From Propionibacterium australiense (GTDB lineage: Bacteria; Actinomycetota; Actinomycetes; Propionibacteriales; Propionibacteriaceae): DNA of 64,000 bases. Positions 25,067-35,200 of this stretch are shown here, piece by piece. The notes under the pieces are model-generated. The model was not told the origin of the DNA. It made no database searches and saw only the letters and a program-made list of their open reading frames with translations. The stretch spans positions 1-64,000 of the forward strand of contig NZ_RCIV01000012.1 of the NCBI RefSeq assembly GCF_003666605.1. The letters are read 5' to 3'. Made by a program: the position numbers and the translations under genes. Within the stretch, counting starts at the first letter, position 1. Each line of letters begins with the position of its first letter.

Positions 25067-26697
25067 ATGCGCTCCGGGGCTGCCATGCCGAGCAGGTCGA
25101 GGCCGGCGGCCAGTACCTGGCGGGTGGCGGCGCACAGGCCGAGGCGGGAGGCACGGAGCTGCCCCTCGCTCCTGAGCACCGGGCACTTCTCGTAGAAGAC
25201 CGAGTACGTGGTGGCCAGCTCGAACAGATAGGTGCACAGCTTGTGCGGGGTCAGCTCGGTGGCGACCTCGTCGACGGCCTCGCCGAATCGGGTCAGCCAC
25301 AGGGCCAGCTGCTGCTCTGCGGGTTCGTCGATGACGGTGACCGGCCCGGCCTGGTGGCCCTCGGCCTCGGCCCTGCGCAGGATCTGGCAGACGCGGGCGT
25401 GCGCGTATTGCAGATAGGGGCCGGTGTCTCCGGTGGTGGCCGTCATGCGCTCGGGGTCGAAGACGTAGTCCTTCTGCAGCGCGTTCGACAGATCGGCGTA
25501 CTTGATCGCGGCCAGCGCGATCTGGGGGGCGGCGTGCTCCTCGGCCTCGTCCAGCAGATCGTTGAGGTGCACCGCCGTGCCCTCGCGGGTGGAGAACTTC
25601 TTGCCGTCGGGGCCGAGCACCATGCCGTAGCCGACGTGGCGGGCCTCGACGTCCTCGGGCAGATAGCCGGCCTTGCGGGTCACCGCGAAGATCAGGTTGA
25701 AGTGGTAGGTCTGCTCCGAGCCGACGACGTAGATGAGGCGGTCGGCGCCCAGCTCGTCGACCCGGTAGCGGACGGCCGCCACGTCGGTGACGTCGTAGCC
25801 GTAGCCGCCCTGCGAGTTGCGCAGGATGGCGGGGGCGTCGAAGCCGTCGACGAAGACGACGAGGGCGCCCTGGTCGTGCACGGCGATGCCGCGGGACTCC
25901 AGGTCGGCGCAGACCTGCGGGAGCAGGTCGTTGTAGATCGACTCGCCCGCGTAGTCGGCGTCGGTGAGGCGCACGTTCATGCGCGCATAGGTCTGGTTGA
26001 AGCCGTCCTTCGACAGCCCGACGAGTTTGTCCCACATCCGCCGGGTGCTCTCGTCGCCGGCCTGCAGCGCGACGACCCGGTCACGGGATCGGGCGGCGAA
26101 GTCCTCGTCGGCCTTGAGGTGGGCGTTGGCGCGCTTGTACAGCTCCTCGGCGCCGGCCAGGTCGAGGGCGTCGAGGTCGAGGCCCTCGTCGAGGGACTGC
26201 TCGATGAGCATGCCGAACTGGCGGCCCCAGTCGCCGATGTGGTTCTGCGGGATGACGGTGTGACCCTTGGCCGTCAGGACGCGATTGAAGCAGTCGCCGA
26301 TGATCGTCGAGCGCAGATGACCGACGTGCATCTGCTTGGCGGCGTTCGGCGCGGAGTAGTCGATGACGACGCGCTGGGGCGTCTCGGCCTGGACGATGCC
26401 CGCGTGCTCGTCGGCGAGCTGGTCGTTGACGGCGCCGGCCAGCACGTCGGAGCGCAGCCGGAAGTTGATGAAACCGGGGCCTGCCACGTCCGGTGTCTCG
26501 CACAGGTCACCGACGTCGAGCCTGGCGATGATCTCGGCCGCGAGCTCGCGCGGCGGGCGCCCCTCGTGCTTGGCCAGGCGCAGGGCGACGTTCGACTGGA
26601 AGTGCCCGAACTGGGGCTTCGTGGCGGGGCGCAGCTCGGGATCGGCACCGGCGACGGCCTCGATGCGGGCGGCCAGCCGGGATGGCAGGGACGGCAT
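25063..26697 (-). CDS. argS: Arginyl-tRNA synthetase
   Basis: A 544-residue class I aminoacyl-tRNA synthetase that charges tRNA-Arg. The HIGH-type motif is HVGH (124-127) in SAPNAAKQMHVGHLRS, and the KMSKS-type site is degenerate, as usual for ArgRS (GKKFSTREG). The C-terminal anticodon domain ends LDLLGMAAPERM, typical of the family. ATG 26697 is chosen because GAGAGA is 9 nt upstream; ATG 26706 is also in frame. It heads the operon with larE, larB and larC. Coupling a housekeeping synthetase to cofactor genes looks like positional convenience rather than function. Confidence 0.95.
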   Translation of the reverse strand: MPSLPSRLAARIEAVAGADPELRPATKPQFGHFQSNVALRLAKHEGRPPRELAAEIIARLDVGDLCETPDVAGPGFINFRLRSDVLAGAVNDQLADEHAGIVQAETPQRVVIDYSAPNAAKQMHVGHLRSTIIGDCFNRVLTAKGHTVIPQNHIGDWGRQFGMLIEQSLDEGLDLDALDLAGAEELYKRANAHLKADEDFAARSRDRVVALQAGDESTRRMWDKLVGLSKDGFNQTYARMNVRLTDADYAGESIYNDLLPQVCADLESRGIAVHDQGALVVFVDGFDAPAILRNSQGGYGYDVTDVAAVRYRVDELGADRLIYVVGSEQTYHFNLIFAVTRKAGYLPEDVEARHVGYGMVLGPDGKKFSTREGTAVHLNDLLDEAEEHAAPQIALAAIKYADLSNALQKDYVFDPERMTATTGDTGPYLQYAHARVCQILRRAEAEGHQAGPVTVIDEPAEQQLALWLTRFGEAVDEVATELTPHKLCTYLFELATTYSVFYEKCPVLRSEGQLRASRLGLCAATRQVLAAGLDLLGMAAPERM

Positions 26698-26858
26698 GAC
26701 TCTCATTCTCTCACGCAGGCGGTAGCCGACCACCGACGTGCAACCGGCTTGCCGCGGCGGGCCGTCGAGGAGGGAACTCGCGCACGCCTGCCCGGCACCC
26801 GGGCGGGCGAGTGGATGGGGAGCGCACCGGAGTACTCGTCATTCGGTCACGACGGAGC

Positions 26859-26887
26859 CCCTGGCAGGGGGACCGTCCCTGCCAGGG
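26859..26887 (-). terminator. Hairpin downstream of the SanA-like gene
   Basis: CCCTGGCAGGG (26859-26869) and CCCTGCCAGGG (26877-26887) form an 11-bp stem with a 7-nt loop. A third related copy, CCCCTGCCAGGGAT, is at 26936. It lies in the 259-bp gap between the SanA-like gene and argS and probably ends transcription from the former. Confidence 0.6.
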
Positions 26888-26956
26888 GGCCAGCCTTCCG
26901 GGGCAGGTCACGGCCCAGCCGTTCAGATGGGACCGCCCCTGCCAGGGATAGCCTGC

Positions 26957-27616
26957 TCAGCGCCCGTGGCGGGCAAGGGCGTCGGTGACGGACGTCTCCT
27001 GCGATCCCATGATCGTCGCCTCGCGGCGCTGGATCAGGTCGGCGATGAGTTTGACGTTCGAGCCGAGCTCACGGACGATGCCCCAACGCCAGGTGCTCGT
27101 CGCGTGGGGCTGCTCGTTGCCGACGCCGACGGTGTCCAGGCCGAGCATCTGGCAGGTCGTGACGGCGCGGGCGATGTGGTAGCTCTGCCCGATCACTGTC
27201 ACCGAGGTGACGCCGAAGATGTCGCGTGCCCGGTAGCAGGAGTCGTAGGTGTCGAGCCCGGCGTAGTCGGCGATCACGTCCTCACGCGGGATGCCCTTCT
27301 CCACGAGGTAGCCGGCCATCGCGTCCGGCTCGGAGTACGAGGTGGTGCGGTTGTCGCCGCTGACGAGGATGACGCTCACCAGTCCGGCGTTGTACAGCGT
27401 GACGGCCTCGTCCAGGCGGCCCGACAGATAGGTCGACGGCGTGCCGTCCGGGGTCAGCCCGGCCCCCAGGACGAGGGCGACGTCCCGGTAGGGGGCCTCG
27501 GTCGCCTCGTAGACGCGGGCGTGCGAGACGACGCGGACCCACGCGAAACCGCCTGCGACGATGATGACGGCCAGCACGATGATGGCGCCGATGAGTCGGC
27601 GCAGGAACTTGAACAT
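26957..27616 (-). CDS. SanA/YdcF-like DUF218 membrane protein
   Basis: A 219-residue protein with one N-terminal transmembrane helix (LIGAIIVLAVIIVAGGFAWV) and an outward DUF218 domain. Family motifs are VALVLGAGLTPDGTPS, LSGRLDEAVTLYNAG, VSGDNRTTSYSEPDAM and YDSCYRARDIFGV. Related proteins (SanA) affect envelope permeability, and the biochemical function is not known. ATG 27616 is chosen for its GAGGAG upstream and position just before the membrane helix. It appears to be a single-gene unit. Confidence 0.8.
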   Translation of the reverse strand: MFKFLRRLIGAIIVLAVIIVAGGFAWVRVVSHARVYEATEAPYRDVALVLGAGLTPDGTPSTYLSGRLDEAVTLYNAGLVSVILVSGDNRTTSYSEPDAMAGYLVEKGIPREDVIADYAGLDTYDSCYRARDIFGVTSVTVIGQSYHIARAVTTCQMLGLDTVGVGNEQPHATSTWRWGIVRELGSNVKLIADLIQRREATIMGSQETSVTDALARHGR

Positions 27617-27763
27617 CGCGGGGCTCCTCACGTGGTCGGGGTTGCTCGTACAGGGTTTCGCGCGGGGGCGCTCTTTCGAGGCTACCCGCGGATCATCCGC
27701 CGGGGCGCCACCGATCGTCGTACGCGCACCCTGCTCGCCCCTGAGGAGGGCAGCAACGAGCGG

Positions 27764-29539
27764 TCAGCGTGGCCGCAGCTCGGGGTGCAGGAACCACTCA
27801 CGCAGCGTGCTGGTGCGTTCGGCGACCTGTTCGGTCGTGCACTGGGCCAGCCGGGGCCCGCCGCAGTGCCGGCGCAGGGCGGCGTGCACGTGCGAGTGCG
27901 GCACTCCGATGGTGCGGGCGTACTGGGACACGAGCGAGTTCAGTTCCTTGCGGGACGCCTCGAGGGCCTTGTGGAGGCTCTGCTGGGGCGGCACCTTCGC
28001 CTTCCGGTCGGCCTTCTCGTGGCGGCGCATCTGGCGGCGCTGCCGTTCCCGCAGCAGCGTGCTCACCTGGTCGGGTTCGAGCAGGCCCGGCAGGCCGAGA
28101 TAGTCGGCCTCGTCCTGGCTGGTGGCGTCGGCGGGCAGCCCGTAGGCCTGCGAGTCGAAGAGCACGTGGTCGAAGTTCGCGTGCGCCTCGAGTGCCTCGA
28201 AGCTGCCGAGCAGGTCGTCGCTGGCACGCTCGGCACGGTTCGCGGCCGCGAGCAGGGCCTCCTCGGGCGACCACAGATCACCCTCGTCGTTGCGGGGCTT
28301 GCCGATGACGTGGTCGCGTTCGCGTTCCAGCAGGGCGGCGTGCGCCAGGAGGATCGGCACGGTCGGCAGGAAGACGGTCGCCAGCTCGCCCTTGCGGCGG
28401 GTGCGGACGAACCGTCCGACGGCCTGGGCGAAGAACAGTGGGGTCGAGGTGTTCGTCGCGTAGACGCCCACCGCGAGGCGGGGCACGTCGACCCCCTCGG
28501 AGACCATGCGCACGGCGACCATCCAGCGTTCGTCGGAGGCGGAGAACTCCGCGATGCGCCGCCCGGCGTTCGCGTCGTCCGAGACGACGAGGGCGGGCAG
28601 CTCGCCGGTGATCCGGTGGAGGATCTTCTGGTAGGAGCGGGCCAGTTCCTGGTCGGACGCGATGACCAGGCCGCCGGCGTCGGGCATGTGGGCGCGCACC
28701 TGGCTGAGGCGGGTGTCTGCGGCACGCAGCACCGATCCCATCCACTCGCCCTTGGGGTCGAGGGCGGTGCGCCAGGCCGACGCCGTGACGTCCTTCGTCG
28801 CCGGCGAGGCCAGGTCGGCCTCGACCTCGTCGCCCATTCTGGTGCGCCAGCGCATCTGTCCGCCGTAGGCCATGAAGATGACCGGGCGGACGACCTGGTC
28901 GCGCAGCGCCTCGGCGTAGCCGTAGGTGTAGTCGGCGTGCGAGTGCAGCGAGCCGTCGTCGAAGCGGTCGTAGCGGACGAACGGGATCGGGGAGTCGTCG
29001 CTGCGGAAGGGCGTGCCGGTCAGGGCCAGGCGCCTGGTGGCGGGCTCGAATGCCTCGGCGATCGCGTCGCCCCAGCTCAGCGAGTCACCGGCGTGGTGGA
29101 TCTCGTCGAGGATGACGAGCGTCTTGAAGTTCTCGGTACGGGCCCGGTAGTGGAAGACGCGGGCGGCGACACCGGCGTAGGTGACGGCGACGCCGTCGTA
29201 CTGGCGGCTGCGGCCCTTGCGACTGGCGCCGCCCAGTCCCGGGTCGAGCTGGATGCCGACCTTGGCGGCGGCCTGGGCCCACTGGGCCTTCAGGTGCTCG
29301 GTGGGGCACACGACGATGACGCGCTGCACGATGCGGGCACCGAGCAGTTCGGCGGCTACCCGCAGAGCGAACGTCGTCTTGCCAGCCCCGGGAGTTGCCA
29401 CGGCGAGGAAATCGCGTGGCGACGACTCGTTGTAGCGGGCGAGGGCGTCGCGCTGCCAGGCACGCAGACGACCCGAGGTGCCCCACGGCGCTCGGCCCGG
29501 GAATGCCGGTGACAGGTGCTCGAAGGCCGAGGTACTCAC
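27764..29539 (-). CDS. DEAD/DEAH-box superfamily II helicase
   Basis: A 591-residue helicase of the superfamily II group related to RadD and restriction-type helicases. Motif I is ATPGAGKTT (48-56) and motif II is DEIH (145-148). Motif III is TGTPFRSD, and motif VI is QAVGRFVRTRRKG. Motif IV-V regions (SDQELARSYQKIL and VRMVSEGVDVPRL) are also present. The C-terminal 200 residues are basic and helical. The start is GTG 29539, with GAGGTGAG upstream. It stands alone and no methyltransferase or nuclease lies beside it, so a restriction role is not supported. Confidence 0.85.
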   Translation of the reverse strand: MSTSAFEHLSPAFPGRAPWGTSGRLRAWQRDALARYNESSPRDFLAVATPGAGKTTFALRVAAELLGARIVQRVIVVCPTEHLKAQWAQAAAKVGIQLDPGLGGASRKGRSRQYDGVAVTYAGVAARVFHYRARTENFKTLVILDEIHHAGDSLSWGDAIAEAFEPATRRLALTGTPFRSDDSPIPFVRYDRFDDGSLHSHADYTYGYAEALRDQVVRPVIFMAYGGQMRWRTRMGDEVEADLASPATKDVTASAWRTALDPKGEWMGSVLRAADTRLSQVRAHMPDAGGLVIASDQELARSYQKILHRITGELPALVVSDDANAGRRIAEFSASDERWMVAVRMVSEGVDVPRLAVGVYATNTSTPLFFAQAVGRFVRTRRKGELATVFLPTVPILLAHAALLERERDHVIGKPRNDEGDLWSPEEALLAAANRAERASDDLLGSFEALEAHANFDHVLFDSQAYGLPADATSQDEADYLGLPGLLEPDQVSTLLRERQRRQMRRHEKADRKAKVPPQQSLHKALEASRKELNSLVSQYARTIGVPHSHVHAALRRHCGGPRLAQCTTEQVAERTSTLREWFLHPELRPR

Positions 29540-29997
29540 GGCACCACTCACCTCGATCCGTCGATTTCTCCTGGTCAATGCCAGGTTCGGGCATCTCACG
29601 CATTCAGCTGCCGGCACCGGCCCGACTCTGCGGAGCAGCACGGCACAAGGCTCCACATGGTAGCGGTTCCTGGCTGCGCACCGGAAAACTCGTGGCTTCC
29701 CCAGGTATCCGCCTCGGGGCGAGTCCTGCCCCCCACGCCTCCCTGATGCGAACGCTGGGGGCTTGGCAAGGGGGCTCTTCATGAAGAAAAATTGCTTTGT
29801 TCGTCTCAGGACAGGGCATCTGCAGAGCCGGGACGATCGGGTGGGATGTGAGCCCTGAGACACCGCCTCGCAGCTCACCCACAAATCGACGCACGGAGCA
29901 CAGCACCCCCTCGACGAGCACCGGACACATGTGCCGGTCATCGGGGAAGGTGCCGGCCCCGAGCCTCACGGGCAGCGGTGACGCATGAAAGGTGAGC
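29540..29997. other. Divergent intergenic region, helicase / protease
   Basis: About 460 bp without a supported gene, presumably holding both promoters. A 25-codon frame from 29780 (MKKNCFVRL...) is present, but it has no ribosome binding site worth noting and is not called. Confidence 0.45.
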
Positions 29998-31875
29998 ATG
30001 AGCGAGAACGACGGCCACGACATCCCCTGGCCAGGCGCTCAGCCCAGCGGGACGAACGAACCCGCTCAGCATGGTCCTGCGCGCGACACCGGCCGACCGG
30101 CCGACTCCCGCGAGCCCCTGCCCGATGACGACGCGACACGTTCCCTCGCCAGGGACGAGACCATGGCATTCGCCCCCGACGACCAACAGACCATGGCATT
30201 CGGCACAGGCACGGGCCAAGCGGGGCCTCACAGCGGCCCAGCGGACCAGTCCGCAGGTCCCGGCGAGCCCGAGAAGACCCTCCTCGACGTCACCGGCCAG
30301 GGCGCCCAGGCACCGAACCAGTGGCCCCAGCCCGACCAGTCCTCCATGTGGACCGGCCAGGCAGCCGGCGCGACGCCTTCCGCGCAGCAGGGGCCTTCCC
30401 AGCCGGGGTGGGTCGCCGGGCCGAGCCACCCGCAAGGTCAAGGCGGGCCCTACCCTTACCAGAACCAGAACGGGTACCAGCCCTACCCCGGCCAGCAGCA
30501 GCCGTACCAGGGCCAGGGCGGGTACCCGTACCAGGAACAGCCCGGCTACCAGCAGTACCTGGGGCAGGGCGGCTACCAGCAGCCTCAGCCCGGCCAGCCA
30601 CAGCCCGGCTACGGCCAGTCCTGGTCCGATCCGCGCGCCGAGAACATCGCCGCCCACACCAGCTGGGACGCCAACGGCCAGTTCATCCCGTACCAGCAGC
30701 CGAACCCGGAGGCCCAGGGCTTCTACAACCAGTTGGGCCAGTGGGTGCCCTACCAGCAGCCGCAGAAGCCCCGGTCGAGGTCGAAGAGGGCCGCCGGAAT
30801 CGTGGCGGCCGTCGTGCTCGGCCTCAGCGCCTTGGCGCTGGGTGTCAACGAGATGAACAACGCGCTGAACCCGTCCCCGACCACCCCGACGTACCCGCCC
30901 TCGTCAGTGCCCTTCCCGACACCGAGCACGGACGTCCCGAGCGCGTCGACGAGTGAGCAGACCCCGGCCAGCGACGCCCAGTCGCGGGGCGTCGTCCTCA
31001 TCGAGAGCCAGTTGTCCAACACCACCTCGGCCGGCACCGGTATGGTGCTCAGTTCTGACGGCCACGTGCTGACGAATTACCACGTCGTCCAGTCGAGCAC
31101 TGCGATCTACGTGAAGGTGGCCAGCACCGGTGCCACCTTCGAGGCGACGATGATCGGGCACGACGCCACCAACGACGTCGCGCTGCTCAAGCTCAACGGC
31201 GCCAGCGGCTTGGAGACGGTGAAGATCGACAAGGACGCCGTCTCCGTCGGCGACGATGTCACCGCCGTCGGCAACTCGAACGGCCAGGGCTTCCTGTCTG
31301 GCGCGGACGGGAAGATCACCAACACCTCCACGACCGTCACCGTCAACTCCGAACTCGCCGACAGCGGCGAGGAGACCCTGGTCGACGTCTACGAGACCTC
31401 CTCGCAGGCCGTCCCCGGCGACTCGGGCGGCCCGCTGTACGACGACGAGGGCGAGGTCACCGGCATGACGACCGCGGGTGAGCAGGAGAACGGCAACGGC
31501 ACGGCGGCCACGACGCTGCGCAGCTGGGCCATACCGATCGCGCATGCCATGGAGATCGTCGACCAGATCGAGGCCGGCGACGAGTCCGGCACCGTCTCGA
31601 TCGGCCCGAAGGCCTACCTGGGTGTCAGCGTCGAGGAGGCAACCGGCGGCCTGATGATCATCTCCGTCGTCGACGACGGCCCGGCTGCGCAAGCGGGGCT
31701 TGAGGTGGGTGACAAGATCCTCTCGGTCAACGGCACCCCGGTCACCACGCAGAGCGCGTTGTCGTCGGCGCTGAAGGATCTGGAGCCCGGCGACAAGGCC
31801 ACCGTCAAGGTCACCACGCTGGCAGGTGAGGAGAAGACTGTCGAGGTGACCCTCGGCGAGAGCCCCGTCAACTGA
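29998..31875 (+). CDS. Membrane-anchored trypsin-like serine protease with PDZ domain
   Basis: A 625-residue HtrA/DegP-type protease. The first 260 residues are cytoplasmic, low in complexity and rich in Gln, Pro, Gly and Tyr, with repeated QPGYQQYxGQGGY-like units. One membrane helix follows (AAGIVAAVVLGLSALALGV). The outward protease domain has His (LTNYHVV), Asp (HDATNDVALLKL) and Ser (VPGDSGGPL). It ends with a PDZ domain (YLGVSVEE to GDKILSVNG). ATG 29998 has AAAGG upstream, better than GTG 29992. It probably acts in envelope quality control. The Q/Y-rich tail may bind partners or be phosphorylated. Confidence 0.9.
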   Translation: MSENDGHDIPWPGAQPSGTNEPAQHGPARDTGRPADSREPLPDDDATRSLARDETMAFAPDDQQTMAFGTGTGQAGPHSGPADQSAGPGEPEKTLLDVTGQGAQAPNQWPQPDQSSMWTGQAAGATPSAQQGPSQPGWVAGPSHPQGQGGPYPYQNQNGYQPYPGQQQPYQGQGGYPYQEQPGYQQYLGQGGYQQPQPGQPQPGYGQSWSDPRAENIAAHTSWDANGQFIPYQQPNPEAQGFYNQLGQWVPYQQPQKPRSRSKRAAGIVAAVVLGLSALALGVNEMNNALNPSPTTPTYPPSSVPFPTPSTDVPSASTSEQTPASDAQSRGVVLIESQLSNTTSAGTGMVLSSDGHVLTNYHVVQSSTAIYVKVASTGATFEATMIGHDATNDVALLKLNGASGLETVKIDKDAVSVGDDVTAVGNSNGQGFLSGADGKITNTSTTVTVNSELADSGEETLVDVYETSSQAVPGDSGGPLYDDEGEVTGMTTAGEQENGNGTAATTLRSWAIPIAHAMEIVDQIEAGDESGTVSIGPKAYLGVSVEEATGGLMIISVVDDGPAAQAGLEVGDKILSVNGTPVTTQSALSSALKDLEPGDKATVKVTTLAGEEKTVEVTLGESPVN

Positions 31876-32129
31876 TGAGTAGGTGTTTTCTGTCAAGTGG
31901 CAGGGTCAGGTGCCCGTGCTGGTTGCGCGGGGGCGCCTTTTCGTTGCCGGTGCCGGGGTTGGGTGCGGCGCGTGGTCAGTCTGATGTTCGCGGGATGGTT
32001 ACCGCAGTTCCCGGTTTCGGTGGGGCGGTCGAGCGGGGTCTGAGTTCGAGCGTGACCTTGTCGGGTTGCTCACAGCCGAGTCGCTGGCATGCCCCTCACG
32101 CTGTCAAGCCCCGGGCAGCGATGCCAAAT

Positions 32130-32187
32130 CCAACAGGATCTGGCCGTTTCCGCGCTTTTTCTGCCTGAAACGGCCAGATCCTGTTGG
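32130..32187. terminator. 21-bp perfect inverted repeat with 16-nt loop
   Basis: The arms 32130-32150 (CCAACAGGATCTGGCCGTTT and one more C) and 32167-32187 are exactly complementary. The loop includes a T5 run. It lies in the 423-bp gap 31876-32298 between the protease and the large gene at 32299, which holds no gene I can support. It may be a terminator of the protease gene or a mobile intergenic repeat. Confidence 0.5.
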
Positions 32188-32298
32188 GAAAAGCATGCCC
32201 TCGGCGCCGGCCGCACCGGGATGCCCGGGGTGCTCCTGTAGGTCCATTTGCCAACCCGGGACTGTTGGTGGGGGCCTGAACGGGCGAGAATGGGTCCC

Positions 32299-35200
32299 AT
32301 GACCGCACAGGACCGTTCACGCATCAATGCAGCCATCAACCTCCGCCTGTCGCTCTTGGGTCTGCCGCTGCCGGAGAATGCCGACGGAAGCGCCGAGACC
32401 GCCATGGTCGAGCCGCTCCTCGCCCGCCAGCGCGAGCTGAGCCGCCGACTCAACCAGCAACTGAGCGCCCCTGACAAGCGTGTCCAGGCCTTCCTCGACG
32501 ATTACCTGTCCGACACCGGACTGCAGCCGCAGCTGCCCCGCACGACGCTCGTTCTCGACGAGCCGGGCCTGGCCCGCGGCCTGTCGCTGCCGGTGGACGG
32601 CGACGAGTTCCACTCCCCCGTCATCGAGTCCTACCGGCTCGTCAACGGGGTTCTGCACAACCCGAAGAACGATCGCCGCACCACGGCCGGTGTCTTCCAC
32701 ATCGCCACCGGCGGCCTGCCGATCCCCGAGGACAAGATCGAGGTCGACAAGACCGTGTTCGCCCGCATCCTCGAGGCGGCTCTGCAGGCCCCCGACGACG
32801 AGCTGATGCTGCCGTACACCGCGAACATGACGACGCCGGCCCGCTGCTGGGTCTCGCTGCTCATGCACCCGATCGTCGTCCCCGAGGTGCCCGGGCGCGC
32901 CCGCCGCCGCAGCTACGAGGTGCGTTTCATCGCGCCGGGCGGCCTGGTCGCCAATCTCGACTTCGTCGAGGCCATCTTCGGCAACGGCGGCGACCCCTAC
33001 CTGCCCGAGAACGACGCCTCGCTCGACCCGGCCACGTGGACCGGCACGACCGGCTGCGTCATCCTGGCGCCCCACCTGGTGGGTTCCCTCACGAAGAAGG
33101 ACCTGGGGCTGCCCTCCTGGGACGAGGCCACCGAGCGTCAGCGCCGGGACGGCCAGTGCTGGAAGAGCGCCGACGAGCTCTACAACGACGGCAAGTCCTT
33201 CAAGGTCTGCGCCCGCGACGAGCGCGGCGTCATCGTCACCGTGCTTGCCGACAACTACTTCGGCTACTGCAAGAAGGAGGTCAAGACCCAGATCTCCTAC
33301 TCGGCGAATCTGCTGGGCTCGGCCGAGGAGGAGCATTCCGGTGGCGCGATCACCTATCCGGCGTGGAACCTGGGTGTCGAGTTCACCGACCGCACCCCCG
33401 ACGGCTGGACGCTCGACGACGCCCTGGCCCGCAACCCCGACCGTTTCGCGGTGCAGCCGGAGGGCCACGCCATCGACCGGAAGTGGCCGAACATCGTCCT
33501 CGTGCCGGAGCACGCGCGCTTCTCGATGCGCGAGCAGAGGATCTCGTGGACCAGGGGCGGTGTCGAGCAGTCCATCAAGCTGCTCGCCGACAAGCAGTAC
33601 CTGTCCCCCGACGGCTACCGGGTGCACGCCAAGCACCGTGAGATGGACGCCACCCAATGGCACCTGATCGGTGTGCTGCAGGACGCCACCCAGTGCCACA
33701 AGCCGGCGACCGTCTCCGGCGGCGGAAAGTCGGAGATCTCCAAGTCGATCGCCGACGCCTTCCAGTTCGGCAACGCACACGTCTCCGACTTCGAGGCCGA
33801 CATGGACGCCGTCGACGAGTTGTTCCGGCTGGACTACTGCAACCGCTTCGCCGACGACTCCCTCAACGGCACCGACCACCGGCCCGTGCTGAGCAGGGAG
33901 CGCAGCCTCGGGTCGGTCATCAAGCTGCTGACGCCCTCGCGCGCCTACACCGAGGAGTACAACACCTTCCTGCGCGGCATCCGCCAGGACGTCAAGGAGC
34001 TGGCGTTCATCGTCAAACGCCACTACCGCCCCGAGTGGGGTGACGACTGGCGTTCGCACTTCACCGTCGACACCATGAACGGCCACCACGGCAACATGGT
34101 GCGGCTGGACGGCGAGAAGGTCATCGTCAACATGCTGCGCGTCGGTTTCGAGCCGGACGGCTCGTGGCGCATCTTCAGCCTGCGCCCCGACTTCAGCCCG
34201 GCGGTCAAGGTGCAGTCCGAGGACGACATCACCGCCAGCACCGTCACCCCGCCGTGGGGGGACCCCGAGGCGATGCCCCGCAAGTACGTCGAGAACTGCG
34301 AGATGCTGCTCTTCCAGCGTCCCGACGACGCCATCCACCGCGGCTACGACAAGCAGGCCGAGGCAGACCTGTCTGGTGGCGAGGACACCTTCATCTCGAA
34401 CTTCGAGCCCCTCACCAGAGCGCAGGCCCGCGAGATGCTCACCGACGTGCAGGCGCTCAGCGAGTTCACCAAGCCCGTCCAGGACCTCATCGCGAAGGCA
34501 GCGGCTGGCGCCGACGACGAGTCCCCGGCCTTCTGGACCTGCTCCGACGAGCCGCGCCACCTGCCCGACGGCACGCGGTCGAGGAATCCCCGCTATCTGC
34601 AGCGGCGCCCAGTCGACGCCAACCCGGAGCTGACGGCGGTGGCCGACGTGGCCAGCAAGCTGTTCCTCAAGCTGCCGATGGACGAGCCGGCCCCGCTGCC
34701 GGTCGACCTGGTGGCGGCGGGCCGGCGCAACAACCCGCCCGAGGGCAGGATCCCGCCGCTGTGCGCCTACAACCCGCTGCACTACATGGAGCTCCCCGAG
34801 CTGTTCATGGAGTTCATCAGCTCGATGACCGGCAAGTCGCCGTCCACGACCGGAGCGGGCTCCGAGGGCGCCCTGACGAAGGGCCCGTTCAACGCGCTGG
34901 CCCCGATCATCGACCTCAACTCGGCGCTGCTCAGCTACGTGCTGACCGGCTACGACGGCTGGCTGAGCTCGGCCGGCTGCATCGGCCCGAACGTGCGCGT
35001 CGACCACGACATCTCGATGCTGGTGCCCGAACTGTTCAGCCACATGAAGCCGCACGAGCGCGACGCGAAGACCCTCATCGAGCAGGGCTTCCTCGACAAG
35101 CTCGAGGACTTCGAGTTCAACGGGCGCACCGTGCAGGCCTCGCGCCTGGGCTACCGCATGAACGACCGGCTCGCGACCACCTACTTCGGCCGCATCTTCC

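Noticed and set aside
26738-29512. A 924-codon plus-strand frame across the SanA-like and helicase genes
   Set aside because: It is antisense to two genes with clear family motifs, and its translation is the usual Gly/Val/Asp-rich shadow.
27764-29539. A restriction or phage-defence helicase
   Set aside because: No nuclease, methylase or other defence gene is adjacent, and the motifs alone only support a superfamily II helicase.
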